DNA of 64,000 nt, taken from Bacteroidota bacterium (GTDB taxonomy: Bacteria; Bacteroidota; Bacteroidia; Chitinophagales; Chitinophagaceae). Within the stretch, counting starts at the first letter, position 1; every line of letters begins with the position of its first letter. The notes beneath the pieces were generated by a model, which was not told where the DNA came from, made no database searches, and saw only the letters and a program-made list of their open reading frames with translations. Shown here piece by piece: positions 52,488 through 61,268 of the stretch. The DNA is taken from positions 62,001-126,000 of the forward strand of contig JAEZEI010000052.1 in assembly GCA_023417815.1 (NCBI GenBank), written 5' to 3'. The position numbers were made by a program, and so were the translations under genes.

Positions 52488-54641
52488 ATGCGCAGGATAT
52501 TGATCGCTATTGCATTCGTTTCATTTTCGGCATCCGCCCAGGATAAGTTATTGACCATGGAAGATGCCCTGGTGAAGAACAGGACTGCCCTTGCACCGGC
52601 AACGCTTAAGCAGCTACAGTTTGTGAAGGGTACAGGTGATTATGTATACCAGGATAAGATAGGTGGCACCGATGTTTGGGTGAGAGGAAATTTTAAAAGC
52701 CGCGAAGTGGTTTCCTTCCTTACACTGCAACAGATCAACATGAGGCTGCGCGATGCAGGGCTGGATACGCTTACATCCTTACCGCCCGTTCAATTCAATA
52801 ATGATAACTGGATCATTAGTCTGAAAGGAAATAGGTACAGCTTCAATTCAAACGATAAGAACTTCCGTTTACTTTCTGATACCACGCTGAGAGGCAATCA
52901 AGTCCTGGAAGAAAGCGAAGCAGGCCATTCGGCCTACCTTAAGGATCATGACCTGTACGTAACTAAGAATGGAAGGAGTATCCGCCTAACGAATGACGGT
53001 TCGGATGATATCGTTTATGCCTCCCCGGTGCACCAGCAGGAATTCGGGATCACAAAAGGAACATTCTGGAGCAATAAGGGAAAGCACCTGGCATTTTACC
53101 GTATGGACCAATCCATGGTTCCGCCTTATCCGATAATTGACTGGTCTGTACGCCCGGCCAAGGCTGTTAATATAAAATATCCCATGGCGGGCGATAGCAG
53201 CCATCATGTTACTGTTGGTGTCTTCAACGTAGATACAGAAAGGACTACATGGCTTCAGACCGGGCTTCCCGCGGAGCAGTACCTTACCAATATTGCCTGG
53301 AGCCCTGATGACCGGTTCATTTATGTAGCCATCCTGAATCGTGGCCAGGATCATATGAAGCTGGTGCAGTTCGACGCTGCCACGGGCAAGCAGGTAAAGA
53401 TATTATTTGAAGAAACTCATGGTAAATATGTTGAGCCGCTGCACCCTGTATTATTTGTAAAGAATGATCCCTCGCGATTTATTTGGCAAAGCAGGCGCGA
53501 TGGCTGGAATCATCTATACCTGTATGATGTAAATGGCAAACTTATCCGCCAGCTTACTTCAGGAAATTATGAAGTGACGGACGTGAAAGGATTTGACGCA
53601 AAAGGAGAGAACCTATTCTTTGTATCCACCATTGAATCGCCGTTGTCAAGGAACCTTTCTTCCATCAACCTGAAAAATGGAAAGCTCAGAAGGATCACCT
53701 CGGGTGATATGATGCATAATACCACCGTGAGTGAGTACGGTGATTTCGTGATCGATAATTTCAGCAGCACCACCAATCCACGCACTATTGATATCATTGA
53801 AGTTGCCACGGGCAGAAAGAAGAATCTCTTCCAGGCTGATGATCCTTTGAAAGAATTTCAAAAAGTAAGCATGCGCATCTTTACATTGAAAGCTGAAGAT
53901 GGCAGCGACCTTTACAGCAGGATATATCTTCCGGCAGGATTTGATTCACTCCGCAAATACCCGGTGATAGTTTACTGGTATGGAGGCCCTCATGCTCAAA
54001 TGATCAATAACGGGTGGAATGGCGGCTCGGGCGATTACTGGTTCCGCTATATGGCGCAGCGTGGTTTCGTGGTATTCTCTCTTGATACCCGGGGCAGTGC
54101 TTACCGTGGCGTGGAATTCGAGCAGGCAATATTCCGGAAGGCAGGCCAGGCACAGGTTAAGGACCTGGACAAAGGGGTTGAATATCTTCGTTCGCTGCCT
54201 TTTGTAGACCTGGAACGTATGGGGCTTGTAGGATGGAGCTATGGCGGATTCCTGACCACGAATTATGTGCTGAACCGACCTGGGGTATTTACCGCTGCAG
54301 TTGCCGGTGGTCCTGTAATGGACTGGAAGTATTACGAGATAATGTATACCGAAAGGTATATGGACACTCCCAAAGAAAATCCCGAAGGTTATACTGCATC
54401 CGATCTTATTTCACAGGCAGGAAAACTGAAGGATAAACTTCTTATCATTCATGGATTGCAGGATCCTGTTGTTGTTCAACAGCATTCTGTATTGTTTGTA
54501 AAAGAAGCAGTGAATAAGAATGTGCAGGTAGATTATATGATCTATCCCGGTCATGAACATAATGTAACGGGAAAGGACAGGGCGCACCTTTACCAGAAGA
54601 TCACCGATCATTTTATGCAGTATTTATACGGAGGAAGCTAG
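52488..54641 (+). CDS. Dipeptidyl peptidase IV-like S9 peptidase
   Basis: A secreted serine exopeptidase of family S9B, removing Xaa-Pro or similar dipeptides. The ATG at 52488 gives a signal peptide (MRRILIAIAFVSFSASAQ) and 717 residues; a longer frame from 52410 would overlap the S66 gene and is rejected. The N-terminal beta-propeller (about 60-450) precedes the alpha/beta-hydrolase domain. The catalytic triad is Ser584 in GWSYGG, Asp659 in GLQDPVV and probably His691 in GHEHNV. Probably periplasmic. Confidence 0.92.
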   Translation: MRRILIAIAFVSFSASAQDKLLTMEDALVKNRTALAPATLKQLQFVKGTGDYVYQDKIGGTDVWVRGNFKSREVVSFLTLQQINMRLRDAGLDTLTSLPPVQFNNDNWIISLKGNRYSFNSNDKNFRLLSDTTLRGNQVLEESEAGHSAYLKDHDLYVTKNGRSIRLTNDGSDDIVYASPVHQQEFGITKGTFWSNKGKHLAFYRMDQSMVPPYPIIDWSVRPAKAVNIKYPMAGDSSHHVTVGVFNVDTERTTWLQTGLPAEQYLTNIAWSPDDRFIYVAILNRGQDHMKLVQFDAATGKQVKILFEETHGKYVEPLHPVLFVKNDPSRFIWQSRRDGWNHLYLYDVNGKLIRQLTSGNYEVTDVKGFDAKGENLFFVSTIESPLSRNLSSINLKNGKLRRITSGDMMHNTTVSEYGDFVIDNFSSTTNPRTIDIIEVATGRKKNLFQADDPLKEFQKVSMRIFTLKAEDGSDLYSRIYLPAGFDSLRKYPVIVYWYGGPHAQMINNGWNGGSGDYWFRYMAQRGFVVFSLDTRGSAYRGVEFEQAIFRKAGQAQVKDLDKGVEYLRSLPFVDLERMGLVGWSYGGFLTTNYVLNRPGVFTAAVAGGPVMDWKYYEIMYTERYMDTPKENPEGYTASDLISQAGKLKDKLLIIHGLQDPVVVQQHSVLFVKEAVNKNVQVDYMIYPGHEHNVTGKDRAHLYQKITDHFMQYLYGGS

Positions 54642-54720
54642 GGCAGGCATCAGCACCATTCATATAATTTGCCAAAGTAAAATTCAGAATGCTGTATATT
54701 GAAACCTCATCCCCAGTATT

Positions 54721-55611
54721 ATGCCTGTTCTAACAGTTGATCAATTAAGCAAGAATTACGGCCACGTGCGTGCGCTGAAGGAAGTAAGCTTCTCAGTTCC
54801 CAAAGGAACAGTGTTCGGCATACTTGGCCCGAACGGAAGCGGAAAGACAACCCTTCTCGGCATCATCATGGATGTTTTGAAGCCTACCGGCGGTTCTTAC
54901 AAATTGTTCAATGAAGCGCCCACGGCGGATCAGCGTAAACAGATAGGGACGCTCCTGGAAACGCCGAATTTTTATCATTACCTGTCTGCTGTGCAGAACC
55001 TGAAGATCGCGGCATCCATAAAGGGAAGGGGAGAGGATGATATTGAAAGAGTGCTGCAGATCGTTAACCTTACCCATCGTAAGAATTCAAAGTTCAGCAC
55101 ATATAGCCTTGGTATGAAACAACGCCTTGCGATCGCTTCTGCACTGCTGGGCAATCCCGATGTGCTGGTATTTGATGAACCTACGAACGGCCTCGATCCT
55201 AACGGGATAGCCGAGATCAGGGAACTGATCAAAAAACTTTCTGCCGAAGGCAAAACAATCATAATGGCAAGCCACCTGCTCGACGAGGTGGAAAAGGTCT
55301 GTACCCATGTGGCCATCCTGAAACAAGGTACACTTATTACACATGGTCATGTGGATGAGATCTTCCTGCATAACGACCTTATAGAGGTTGGATCAGAAGA
55401 TCACCGCAACCTGGCAGACATACTGCGTGAATTCCCGGGCTCGGTTGATATGAAGGTCATGGACAATCATGTTCAATTATTCTTTGAGCCGGGAACGGCC
55501 AACCTTACCGCCATCAATAAATTCTGCTTTGAACGCGGTGTCATCCTGAATAAACTTGATACACGGAAACGAAGCCTGGAAAGTAAATTCTTCGAGCTTA
55601 CAACTAACTGA
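54721..55611 (+). CDS. ABC transporter ATP-binding protein
   Basis: A 296-residue ATPase subunit. Walker A GPNGSGKT is at 36-43, the signature YSLGMKQRLAIASAL near 131, and Walker B VLVFDEPTNGLDPNG near 151. The C-terminal 80 residues form the regulatory extension seen in DrrA/CcmA-type exporters. It is followed after 1 base by a permease gene, so the pair probably forms an exporter or an ABC-2 type complex; the cargo is not evident. Confidence 0.93.
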   Translation: MPVLTVDQLSKNYGHVRALKEVSFSVPKGTVFGILGPNGSGKTTLLGIIMDVLKPTGGSYKLFNEAPTADQRKQIGTLLETPNFYHYLSAVQNLKIAASIKGRGEDDIERVLQIVNLTHRKNSKFSTYSLGMKQRLAIASALLGNPDVLVFDEPTNGLDPNGIAEIRELIKKLSAEGKTIIMASHLLDEVEKVCTHVAILKQGTLITHGHVDEIFLHNDLIEVGSEDHRNLADILREFPGSVDMKVMDNHVQLFFEPGTANLTAINKFCFERGVILNKLDTRKRSLESKFFELTTN

Positions 55612-55612
55612 T

Positions 55613-56434
55613 ATGGTTCAATTACTGCGAACGGAATGGCTTAAGATAAAGAACTACACTGCCTTTCTGTTATTATCGATCGGCTTTGGTATAGGTGTGA
55701 TCGCTACAAACTATATAGTTTTCAGCGTGAACAAGAATATTGTCGGTCAAATGAATACCGGCGGGCTGGTATCGGCCTTCAGTCCTTACAATTTCGATAT
55801 GACATGGCAGACAACCAGCTATGCCACGGGATGGCTGCTGATGTTGCCGGCATTGCTGATAATTATCCTCATCACCAATGAATTTGGATACAGAACCAAC
55901 CGCCAGAACATAATTGACGGCTGGAGCAGGGAACAGTTCATCAATGTGAAACTGATGCTGGCACTCATTGCAGCAGTTGTGTCAACACTTTTGGTGATCC
56001 TTACTGCGCTGACATTCGGTCTCTTTTCAGGGTCTGATTTTTCGCTTAAAGGCTTCTCCCATGTAGGTTTCTTCTTCCTGAAGGCATTATCATATAACCT
56101 CATTGCCGTTTTCATTTCCGTATGGATCAGGCGAACCGGATTTGCGATAGGCCTGTATTTTATCTACCTCGGAGCCGAGAATATTCTTTCACAGTTACTC
56201 GATGTATGGAGTATGCAACTGAAGAGAAATGGTACAGACCTTGGCGGAATGGGAGATTACCTGCCAATGAATGCTGCTGATGGCCTGCTCACCTTTCCAG
56301 ACAACCCGTTGAAGAACTTCGCAGAATCTTCTTTGCCTACAGAATATACCTGGGTGGTACTGGGTTTTGCTTTGGTATATCTCGGTTTATTCTACTACCT
56401 GGCAAAAAGAAAGCTTAGCAGGTCTGATCTTTAA
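55613..56434 (+). CDS. ABC-2 type transporter permease
   Basis: A 273-residue membrane protein with six hydrophobic segments. It begins MVQLLRTEWLKIKNYTAFLLL, typical of ABC-2 permeases in Bacteroidota, and has FGYRTNRQNIIDGWSREQFIN after the second segment. The longest frame begins at a TTG (55556) inside the ATPase gene; the ATG at 55613, 1 base after the ATPase stop, is chosen. It is the membrane partner of the preceding ATPase. Its end overlaps the convergent epimerase gene by 4 bases. Confidence 0.87.
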   Translation: MVQLLRTEWLKIKNYTAFLLLSIGFGIGVIATNYIVFSVNKNIVGQMNTGGLVSAFSPYNFDMTWQTTSYATGWLLMLPALLIIILITNEFGYRTNRQNIIDGWSREQFINVKLMLALIAAVVSTLLVILTALTFGLFSGSDFSLKGFSHVGFFFLKALSYNLIAVFISVWIRRTGFAIGLYFIYLGAENILSQLLDVWSMQLKRNGTDLGGMGDYLPMNAADGLLTFPDNPLKNFAESSLPTEYTWVVLGFALVYLGLFYYLAKRKLSRSDL

Positions 56435-57330
56435 AGATGTTCTATTGCAGCTTCGATGGATGGATAAAGAAAGCTGAAGCCTGCATGCCTGATCTTTGTG
56501 CAGCTTACAGTAGTGCTTTTCAGGATCTCTTCAGCTCCTTCACCCTTAATGATCTTTACCAGGAATGCCGGAACATGCACCGGTATAAAGAAAGCTCCCT
56601 TATATTCCCTCCCTAAGGCATTCACCAGTTTGCTTAGCGGGCAAGGCTCGGGCGATACGGCATTATACGTTCCTTCCAGTCTTTTTTCCATGGCAAAATG
56701 ATACATCCGTACCAGGTCCTGCATATGTATCCAGCTCATAACCTGTTTCCCGTTGCCGGGAATGGCTGCAACACCGTAGCGCAGCGGCGCCGCAAGTTCC
56801 CCTATTGCTCCTTCCTCCTTGGTAAGCACTATCCCTGTCCGCAACCTGCAAACCCTCGGAAAACCGGAGGGTGGTGTTATACTGTCTTCCCACTGCCTGC
56901 ACGTATCTCCAAGAAAATCAGTGGCTGGGGGATCGGATTCCACGAAGGGCGCCTGGCCATCAGCGCCATACCAGCCGGTGGCAGAGGCGCATACCAGTGT
57001 TTTGATATTGGAACCCGGGAGAATTGCGCTCAGCAGTAATTGTGAACTCTTTGTCCGGCTTTCGAGGATCTCCTTCTTATAGGCTGGGCTCCATCGTTGA
57101 GCCATCAGCCCGGCACCTGCCAGGTGGATCACATGGTCGGCGCTGTTGAGCAGGGCTGTATCTATCTTCCTGCCTGCAACATCCCAGGCAGCATATACAA
57201 GGTTTTTTTCCTCTTTGTACTGAGTTGGGTTGCGGGTAAAAATGGTGACACGGTATCCTTTCTGCAATAGAAAGGATGTTAACGCTGTTCCAACTACACC
57301 TGTGCCGCCTGTTATTACCACATGTTGCAT
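56431..57330 (-). CDS. TIGR01777-family NAD-dependent epimerase (YfcH-like)
   Basis: A 299-residue atypical short-chain dehydrogenase. The nucleotide loop GGTGVVGTAL is at residues 8-17. LAGAGLMAQRWSPAYKKEILESR and ASATGWYGADG, with a Tyr in the active-site region, are signatures of the YfcH/SDR39U1 family. The C-terminal DUF1731 tail is present (LKSTTVSCTKIRHAGFSFLYP). Function is not established; E. coli YfcH is uncharacterised. It converges on the ABC permease gene and is divergent from the unknown secreted protein gene. Confidence 0.9.
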   Translation of the reverse strand: MQHVVITGGTGVVGTALTSFLLQKGYRVTIFTRNPTQYKEEKNLVYAAWDVAGRKIDTALLNSADHVIHLAGAGLMAQRWSPAYKKEILESRTKSSQLLLSAILPGSNIKTLVCASATGWYGADGQAPFVESDPPATDFLGDTCRQWEDSITPPSGFPRVCRLRTGIVLTKEEGAIGELAAPLRYGVAAIPGNGKQVMSWIHMQDLVRMYHFAMEKRLEGTYNAVSPEPCPLSKLVNALGREYKGAFFIPVHVPAFLVKIIKGEGAEEILKSTTVSCTKIRHAGFSFLYPSIEAAIEHL

Positions 57331-57418
57331 TACGTAAAATACTAAATTATTTCACCGGGAAACCAGGGAGGCAACCGTTGTTGATGATAATCGTAAATTT
57401 ATAGACAAGCCTTGCAGT

Positions 57419-58927
57419 ATGAAAACCACATTTACCGTTTTACTGATCACTTTCTTTTTGGCCGGGTATTCCCAGGGTATACGCTATTCGGATGTTATCA
57501 AGGAAGATGTTCGTGATATAAATTTTGAAGTGATCGGTAAGGTCAGCGACAGGATACATATCTATAAGAACGTTCGGTGGAAGCACATGCTGGCAGTATA
57601 CGATGCCAATATGAACCTGGTTTCCAATTCCAGGATGCAATTCATGCCGGATAAGACCATTAATGTTGATTTTGTTGTTTATCCCGATCATTCTGTGCTG
57701 GTATACCAATACCTGAAAAAGAACGTGATCTATTGTATGGCTGCCCGGGTAGATGCTGAAGGCCGAAAGATAGGGGAGCCGGTACTGCTTGATACGGCCA
57801 GGATCGGGATGCTTATGGACAGGAAGATCCATGGCACCGTTTACAGTGAAGACAGGTCGCACATCCTGGTTTACCGGATGCAGAAAAAAAATAATTCTCT
57901 TTTGCTGAAGACATTACTCTTCGACAAAAACCTTAACCTGAAGGAAACTTCCCTTACCTCGCTGCCCTTTGATGATTACAGGGATGTATATTCGGAGATG
58001 TCGGTGGATAATAATGGAAATGTCGTCTTCATTCATGAAAGAAGAAGAGCCAACCGCGACGGGGTGATAGGCCTGAATGTATATACCAAGAATGTGGGAG
58101 TAAAAGAGGTCATAATGCATAGGATACCGCTCTCGGATGTTGCAGTAGATGAAGTGAGTTTGAAGATCGATAACCTGAACCGGAAATACCTGTTGTATTC
58201 TCTGTATTACGATCAGCCCGGTGGAAGCATTTATGGTTTGTTCACCACCCGGCTCGAACCAAATTCCACCCCGGCTACCGGCGCCTTCATCCCATTCAGT
58301 GATTCACTCCGTGAAACACTTTCTTCGCGGGGTATCAGCCGGAATGCCTTCGACAATATGTTCATCCGCGAAATAATAGTCAGAAGGGACGGAGGTTTCA
58401 TCATAAACATGGAAGATCATTATTCCTACGCATCCAACAGCCCTACCTCGTGGAACAGGTTCAACTATCTGACTAACTCTGCATATCCCGGAAGCCACGA
58501 TTATTATATGTATAATCCTTCCTACAGGAATTATTACCGGTCATATCCTTTCAACCAGTTGCAGGCAGTAAGGTATTATTATAATGATATCGCCATACTC
58601 AGCATCGACAAAGACCTGCAGCCGGAATGGAGCACCATCATCCATAAAAAACAGGTTTCGGATGAATCGGATAATTTTCTCTCCTACACCAGGATGAACC
58701 AGGGCAGCGAGATATTGTATCTTTTTGTGGAGAATGAAAAGAAGAACGAGGTGGTCACCAACCACAGTGTTCTCCCCGATGGAACGGTAAAGCGTAACGG
58801 CACGCTTCGCGGAAATGAGACAGGCTTCGAATTCATGCCCCGGCTCGCTAAGCAGGTTTCACAACGCCAGGTAGTGATCCCGGCATTATATAGAGGCTTT
58901 ATCACTTTCGCACTGGTAGAGATCTGA
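57419..58927 (+). CDS. Secreted protein of unknown function, possible beta-propeller
   Basis: A 502-residue protein with a signal peptide (about 1-19). I do not recognise the family. The sequence has repeated strand-rich segments (INVDFVVYPDHSVLVYQYL, GNVVFIHERRR, NRKYLLYSLYYDQ, AILSIDKDLQPEW) that would suit a beta-propeller or similar all-beta fold. A Tyr/Asn/Ser-rich stretch (about 350-385) interrupts it. No cysteines suggesting a zinc site and no C-terminal sorting domain were seen. Probably periplasmic or surface located. Confidence 0.65.
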   Translation: MKTTFTVLLITFFLAGYSQGIRYSDVIKEDVRDINFEVIGKVSDRIHIYKNVRWKHMLAVYDANMNLVSNSRMQFMPDKTINVDFVVYPDHSVLVYQYLKKNVIYCMAARVDAEGRKIGEPVLLDTARIGMLMDRKIHGTVYSEDRSHILVYRMQKKNNSLLLKTLLFDKNLNLKETSLTSLPFDDYRDVYSEMSVDNNGNVVFIHERRRANRDGVIGLNVYTKNVGVKEVIMHRIPLSDVAVDEVSLKIDNLNRKYLLYSLYYDQPGGSIYGLFTTRLEPNSTPATGAFIPFSDSLRETLSSRGISRNAFDNMFIREIIVRRDGGFIINMEDHYSYASNSPTSWNRFNYLTNSAYPGSHDYYMYNPSYRNYYRSYPFNQLQAVRYYYNDIAILSIDKDLQPEWSTIIHKKQVSDESDNFLSYTRMNQGSEILYLFVENEKKNEVVTNHSVLPDGTVKRNGTLRGNETGFEFMPRLAKQVSQRQVVIPALYRGFITFALVEI

Positions 58928-58957
58928 TTTTAGTTTTTCATAATTGATTTTTACCTT

Positions 58958-59944
58958 GTGCCGGTGACAGGAATCTTTAAGGCCAATAATCCCTATAACC
59001 CTATCCTTCTTTTTCTGTATGCGCTGCTGCTGAAGCTTCCCATGTTCCTTTACCCGGTTGTGCCTGTTGCAGAACAGCCCGACGGATTTATGTACAGGAT
59101 GTTGCTGAGATGGCTAAAGCCTGCAGGAGACAGCATGCCCGTTATATATTCCCTCATCGCATTTCTGCTGCTCGTATTTCAGGCACTGTATATTAACAGG
59201 ATCGTGAACAATAACCGGCTGATGCAGAAGATCAATCACCTGCCCGGCATGACCTACCTGCTCGTTACTTCGCTCTTCAGCGAGTGGATGTACCTGTCTT
59301 CACCTGTAGTGATCAATACGTTCACCATATTCATCCTGTCGGGTCTTTGTAATTTGTACAACCAGAATAATGCGCGCGGCCAGATATTCAACATCGGGGT
59401 AATGGCTGGTGTGGCCACCTTCTTTTATTTTCCATCGCTTGCCTTTGGCTTGCTGGCTTTAACCGGAATTATGGTTATCCGTCCATTCCGGCTTCCAGAA
59501 TGGATCATTTTGCTGGTGGGGATGGCAACGCCTTATTATTTCCTCATCTCATGGCTTTACCTTACCGACAGGCTGAAAGAATACGAGGTTCCGGATGTTG
59601 CCGTGACCATACCGGTATTAAGAGAAACCACCCTGGGCTATATTGCCATCGTAATGGTCCTGTTATTGCTGATCGCTGGTGCCTCTTTCGTTCAGCTAAA
59701 CCTACGAAGGCAGGTGGTTCAAACAAGAAAAAGCTGGGGACTGGTATTCCTTTATCTCCTTTTTTCACTTTTCATTCCGTTTTTGAACGAGACCGATAAT
59801 TTCGAATACTGGCTCATAGCAGCGCTTCCTGTATCTGTAATTGCTTCGGCTGCATTTCTTTATCCTGAAAGAAAGTGGTTTGCTACGCTGTTCCACTGGG
59901 GGCTTGTAGCGCTGGTGATCCTGAATGCCTATTTCCTCGATTGA
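58958..59944 (+). CDS. DUF6427-like polytopic membrane protein
   Basis: A 328-residue protein with nine or ten membrane segments. It begins GIFKANNPYNPILLFLYALLLKLPMF, which I associate with the Bacteroidota DUF6427 family of unknown function. There is no enzymatic motif. The start is GTG at 58958; a second GTG at 58964 (MTGIFK) is also possible, and TACCTTG just before suggests a promoter almost on the start codon. It lies between an unknown secreted protein gene and purQ. Confidence 0.65.
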   Translation: MPVTGIFKANNPYNPILLFLYALLLKLPMFLYPVVPVAEQPDGFMYRMLLRWLKPAGDSMPVIYSLIAFLLLVFQALYINRIVNNNRLMQKINHLPGMTYLLVTSLFSEWMYLSSPVVINTFTIFILSGLCNLYNQNNARGQIFNIGVMAGVATFFYFPSLAFGLLALTGIMVIRPFRLPEWIILLVGMATPYYFLISWLYLTDRLKEYEVPDVAVTIPVLRETTLGYIAIVMVLLLLIAGASFVQLNLRRQVVQTRKSWGLVFLYLLFSLFIPFLNETDNFEYWLIAALPVSVIASAAFLYPERKWFATLFHWGLVALVILNAYFLD

Positions 59945-59955
59945 TGGTCATTCGG

Positions 59956-59963
59956 TATTTTTG
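59956..59963 (+). promoter_or_regulatory. Predicted -7 promoter element for purQ
   Basis: TATTTTTG matches TAnnTTTG exactly, 17 bases before the purQ ATG. Confidence 0.55.
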
Positions 59964-59980
59964 CCCCTCAAGCAATTATC

Positions 59981-60649
59981 ATGAAGTTTGGCGTTGTAGT
60001 TTTCCCGGGATCGAATTGCGACAGGGATATGGTGGATGCACTTAAGAATGACCTTGGCCAGGAAGTGATCACCTTATGGCACAAGGATAAAGACCTTTCG
60101 GCATTTTCTGCGGAAGACTGCATTGTTTTGCCCGGAGGATTCAGCTATGGAGATTACCTCCGCTGCGGCGCCATCGCCAGGTTCAGTCCCATGATGCAAA
60201 GCGTAGTGAAATTCGCCAACGAAGGTGGAAAAGTGCTCGGTGTATGCAACGGCTTCCAGATACTTTGTGAAAGCGGGCTTTTACCAGGAACCCTGTTGAG
60301 GAATGCCAACCAGCAATTCGTTTGTAAGAATGTATTTCTTAAGCGTGCTGAAGCATCCAATGTGCTTAAAATACCAATTGCACATGGCGAAGGACGTTAT
60401 TACGCCAGCGAAGAAGACCTTAAAAAACTTGTGGAAGGTAACCAGGTGCTGTACCGCTACAGTACAGAAGACGGAAAGGTAAGTGATGAAGTGAATCCTA
60501 ACGGCACCCTGGATAATATAGCCGGCATCAGCAATAAGGAGAGAAATGTTTTCGGGATGATGCCTCACCCGGAAAGAGCGACCAACCCGGCTCTTGGAAA
60601 CACTGATGGGAAAAAGGTTTTTTACGAGTTATTTGGGATCGGGAGTTAA
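59981..60649 (+). CDS. purQ: Phosphoribosylformylglycinamidine synthase subunit PurQ
   Basis: The glutaminase subunit of FGAM synthase, supplying ammonia to PurL in purine synthesis. The nucleophile is Cys89 in LGVCNGFQIL; PGGFSYGDYLRCGAIA is the oxyanion-side motif, and MMPHPERA near 205 carries the His and Glu of the triad. Its length of 222 residues is that of the small, stand-alone type that works with PurS and a short PurL; neither is in the window. Confidence 0.96.
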   Translation: MKFGVVVFPGSNCDRDMVDALKNDLGQEVITLWHKDKDLSAFSAEDCIVLPGGFSYGDYLRCGAIARFSPMMQSVVKFANEGGKVLGVCNGFQILCESGLLPGTLLRNANQQFVCKNVFLKRAEASNVLKIPIAHGEGRYYASEEDLKKLVEGNQVLYRYSTEDGKVSDEVNPNGTLDNIAGISNKERNVFGMMPHPERATNPALGNTDGKKVFYELFGIGS

Positions 60650-60723
60650 TCTGCAATAGTAATAGATCCGATCTGGCAGAGAATAATTAACAGTTTTAAC
60701 AATCATTCCTTCCGCAGTATTTT

Positions 60724-60731
60724 TATCTTTG
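60724..60731 (+). promoter_or_regulatory. Predicted -7 promoter element for DsbD-alpha-like gene
   Basis: TATCTTTG matches TAnnTTTG exactly, 21 bases before the ATG at 60753; the longer frame's TTG (60729) lies within it. Confidence 0.55.
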
Positions 60732-60752
60732 AACACTGCAAAACAGGCCAGT

Positions 60753-61208
60753 ATGAAAAAAGTTGTACTATTTGCGTCATTGATGTTCTTCGCGTTCCAG
60801 GGGTTCGCACAATTAGCTAACCCGGTAAAGTGGACCTACACTGCCAGGAAGGTAGCTGATAAGACCTACGATATTCATATGACCGCGGTGATAGATGATA
60901 AGTGGCACCTGTATGCGCAGGATGCAGGTGAAGGCCCGGAACCAACTTCATTCACCTTTGCCACTAACCCGCTCGTAAAACTTGATGGAAAAGTTCAGGA
61001 GATCGGTAAGCTTGAAAAAGCGTATGATCCAAATTTCAATTCCACATTGAAATTCTACAGCAACCGGGTTGATTTCGTTCAAAGAGTAAAGATGCGTTCA
61101 GATGCGGCAACCATTCTAAAGGGTTCCGTTTCCTACATGGTGTGCGACGATAAAAAATGCTTACCGCCCAGGGAAATTCCGTTTTCCATAAAAGTCTCCG
61201 GTAAATAA
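60753..61208 (+). CDS. Stand-alone DsbD alpha-domain protein
   Basis: A 151-residue secreted protein, signal peptide 1-19 (FQGFAQ), equivalent to the N-terminal periplasmic domain of DsbD. The immunoglobulin-like body (IDDKWHLYAQDAG) and the redox-active Cys131 and Cys136 in MVCDDKKCLPP match. In DsbD this domain passes electrons to periplasmic oxidised proteins. Here it is a separate gene directly before a full-length DsbD homologue that appears to have its own N-terminal domain. A terminator separates the two genes. Confidence 0.87.
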   Translation: MKKVVLFASLMFFAFQGFAQLANPVKWTYTARKVADKTYDIHMTAVIDDKWHLYAQDAGEGPEPTSFTFATNPLVKLDGKVQEIGKLEKAYDPNFNSTLKFYSNRVDFVQRVKMRSDAATILKGSVSYMVCDDKKCLPPREIPFSIKVSGK

Positions 61209-61223
61209 TTCTGTAATTTCACC

Positions 61224-61250
61224 ATCCCGAACTTGTTCGGGATTTTTTTT
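61224..61250 (+). terminator. Intrinsic terminator between the DsbD-type genes
   Basis: An 8-bp perfect stem ATCCCGAA (61224-61231) / TTCGGGAT (61236-61243), loop CTTG, followed by eight T residues (61243-61250). It ends 18 bases before the dsbD ATG. The longer dsbD frame begins within it. Confidence 0.85.
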
Positions 61251-61268
61251 AAGCATCATTCATTGACC

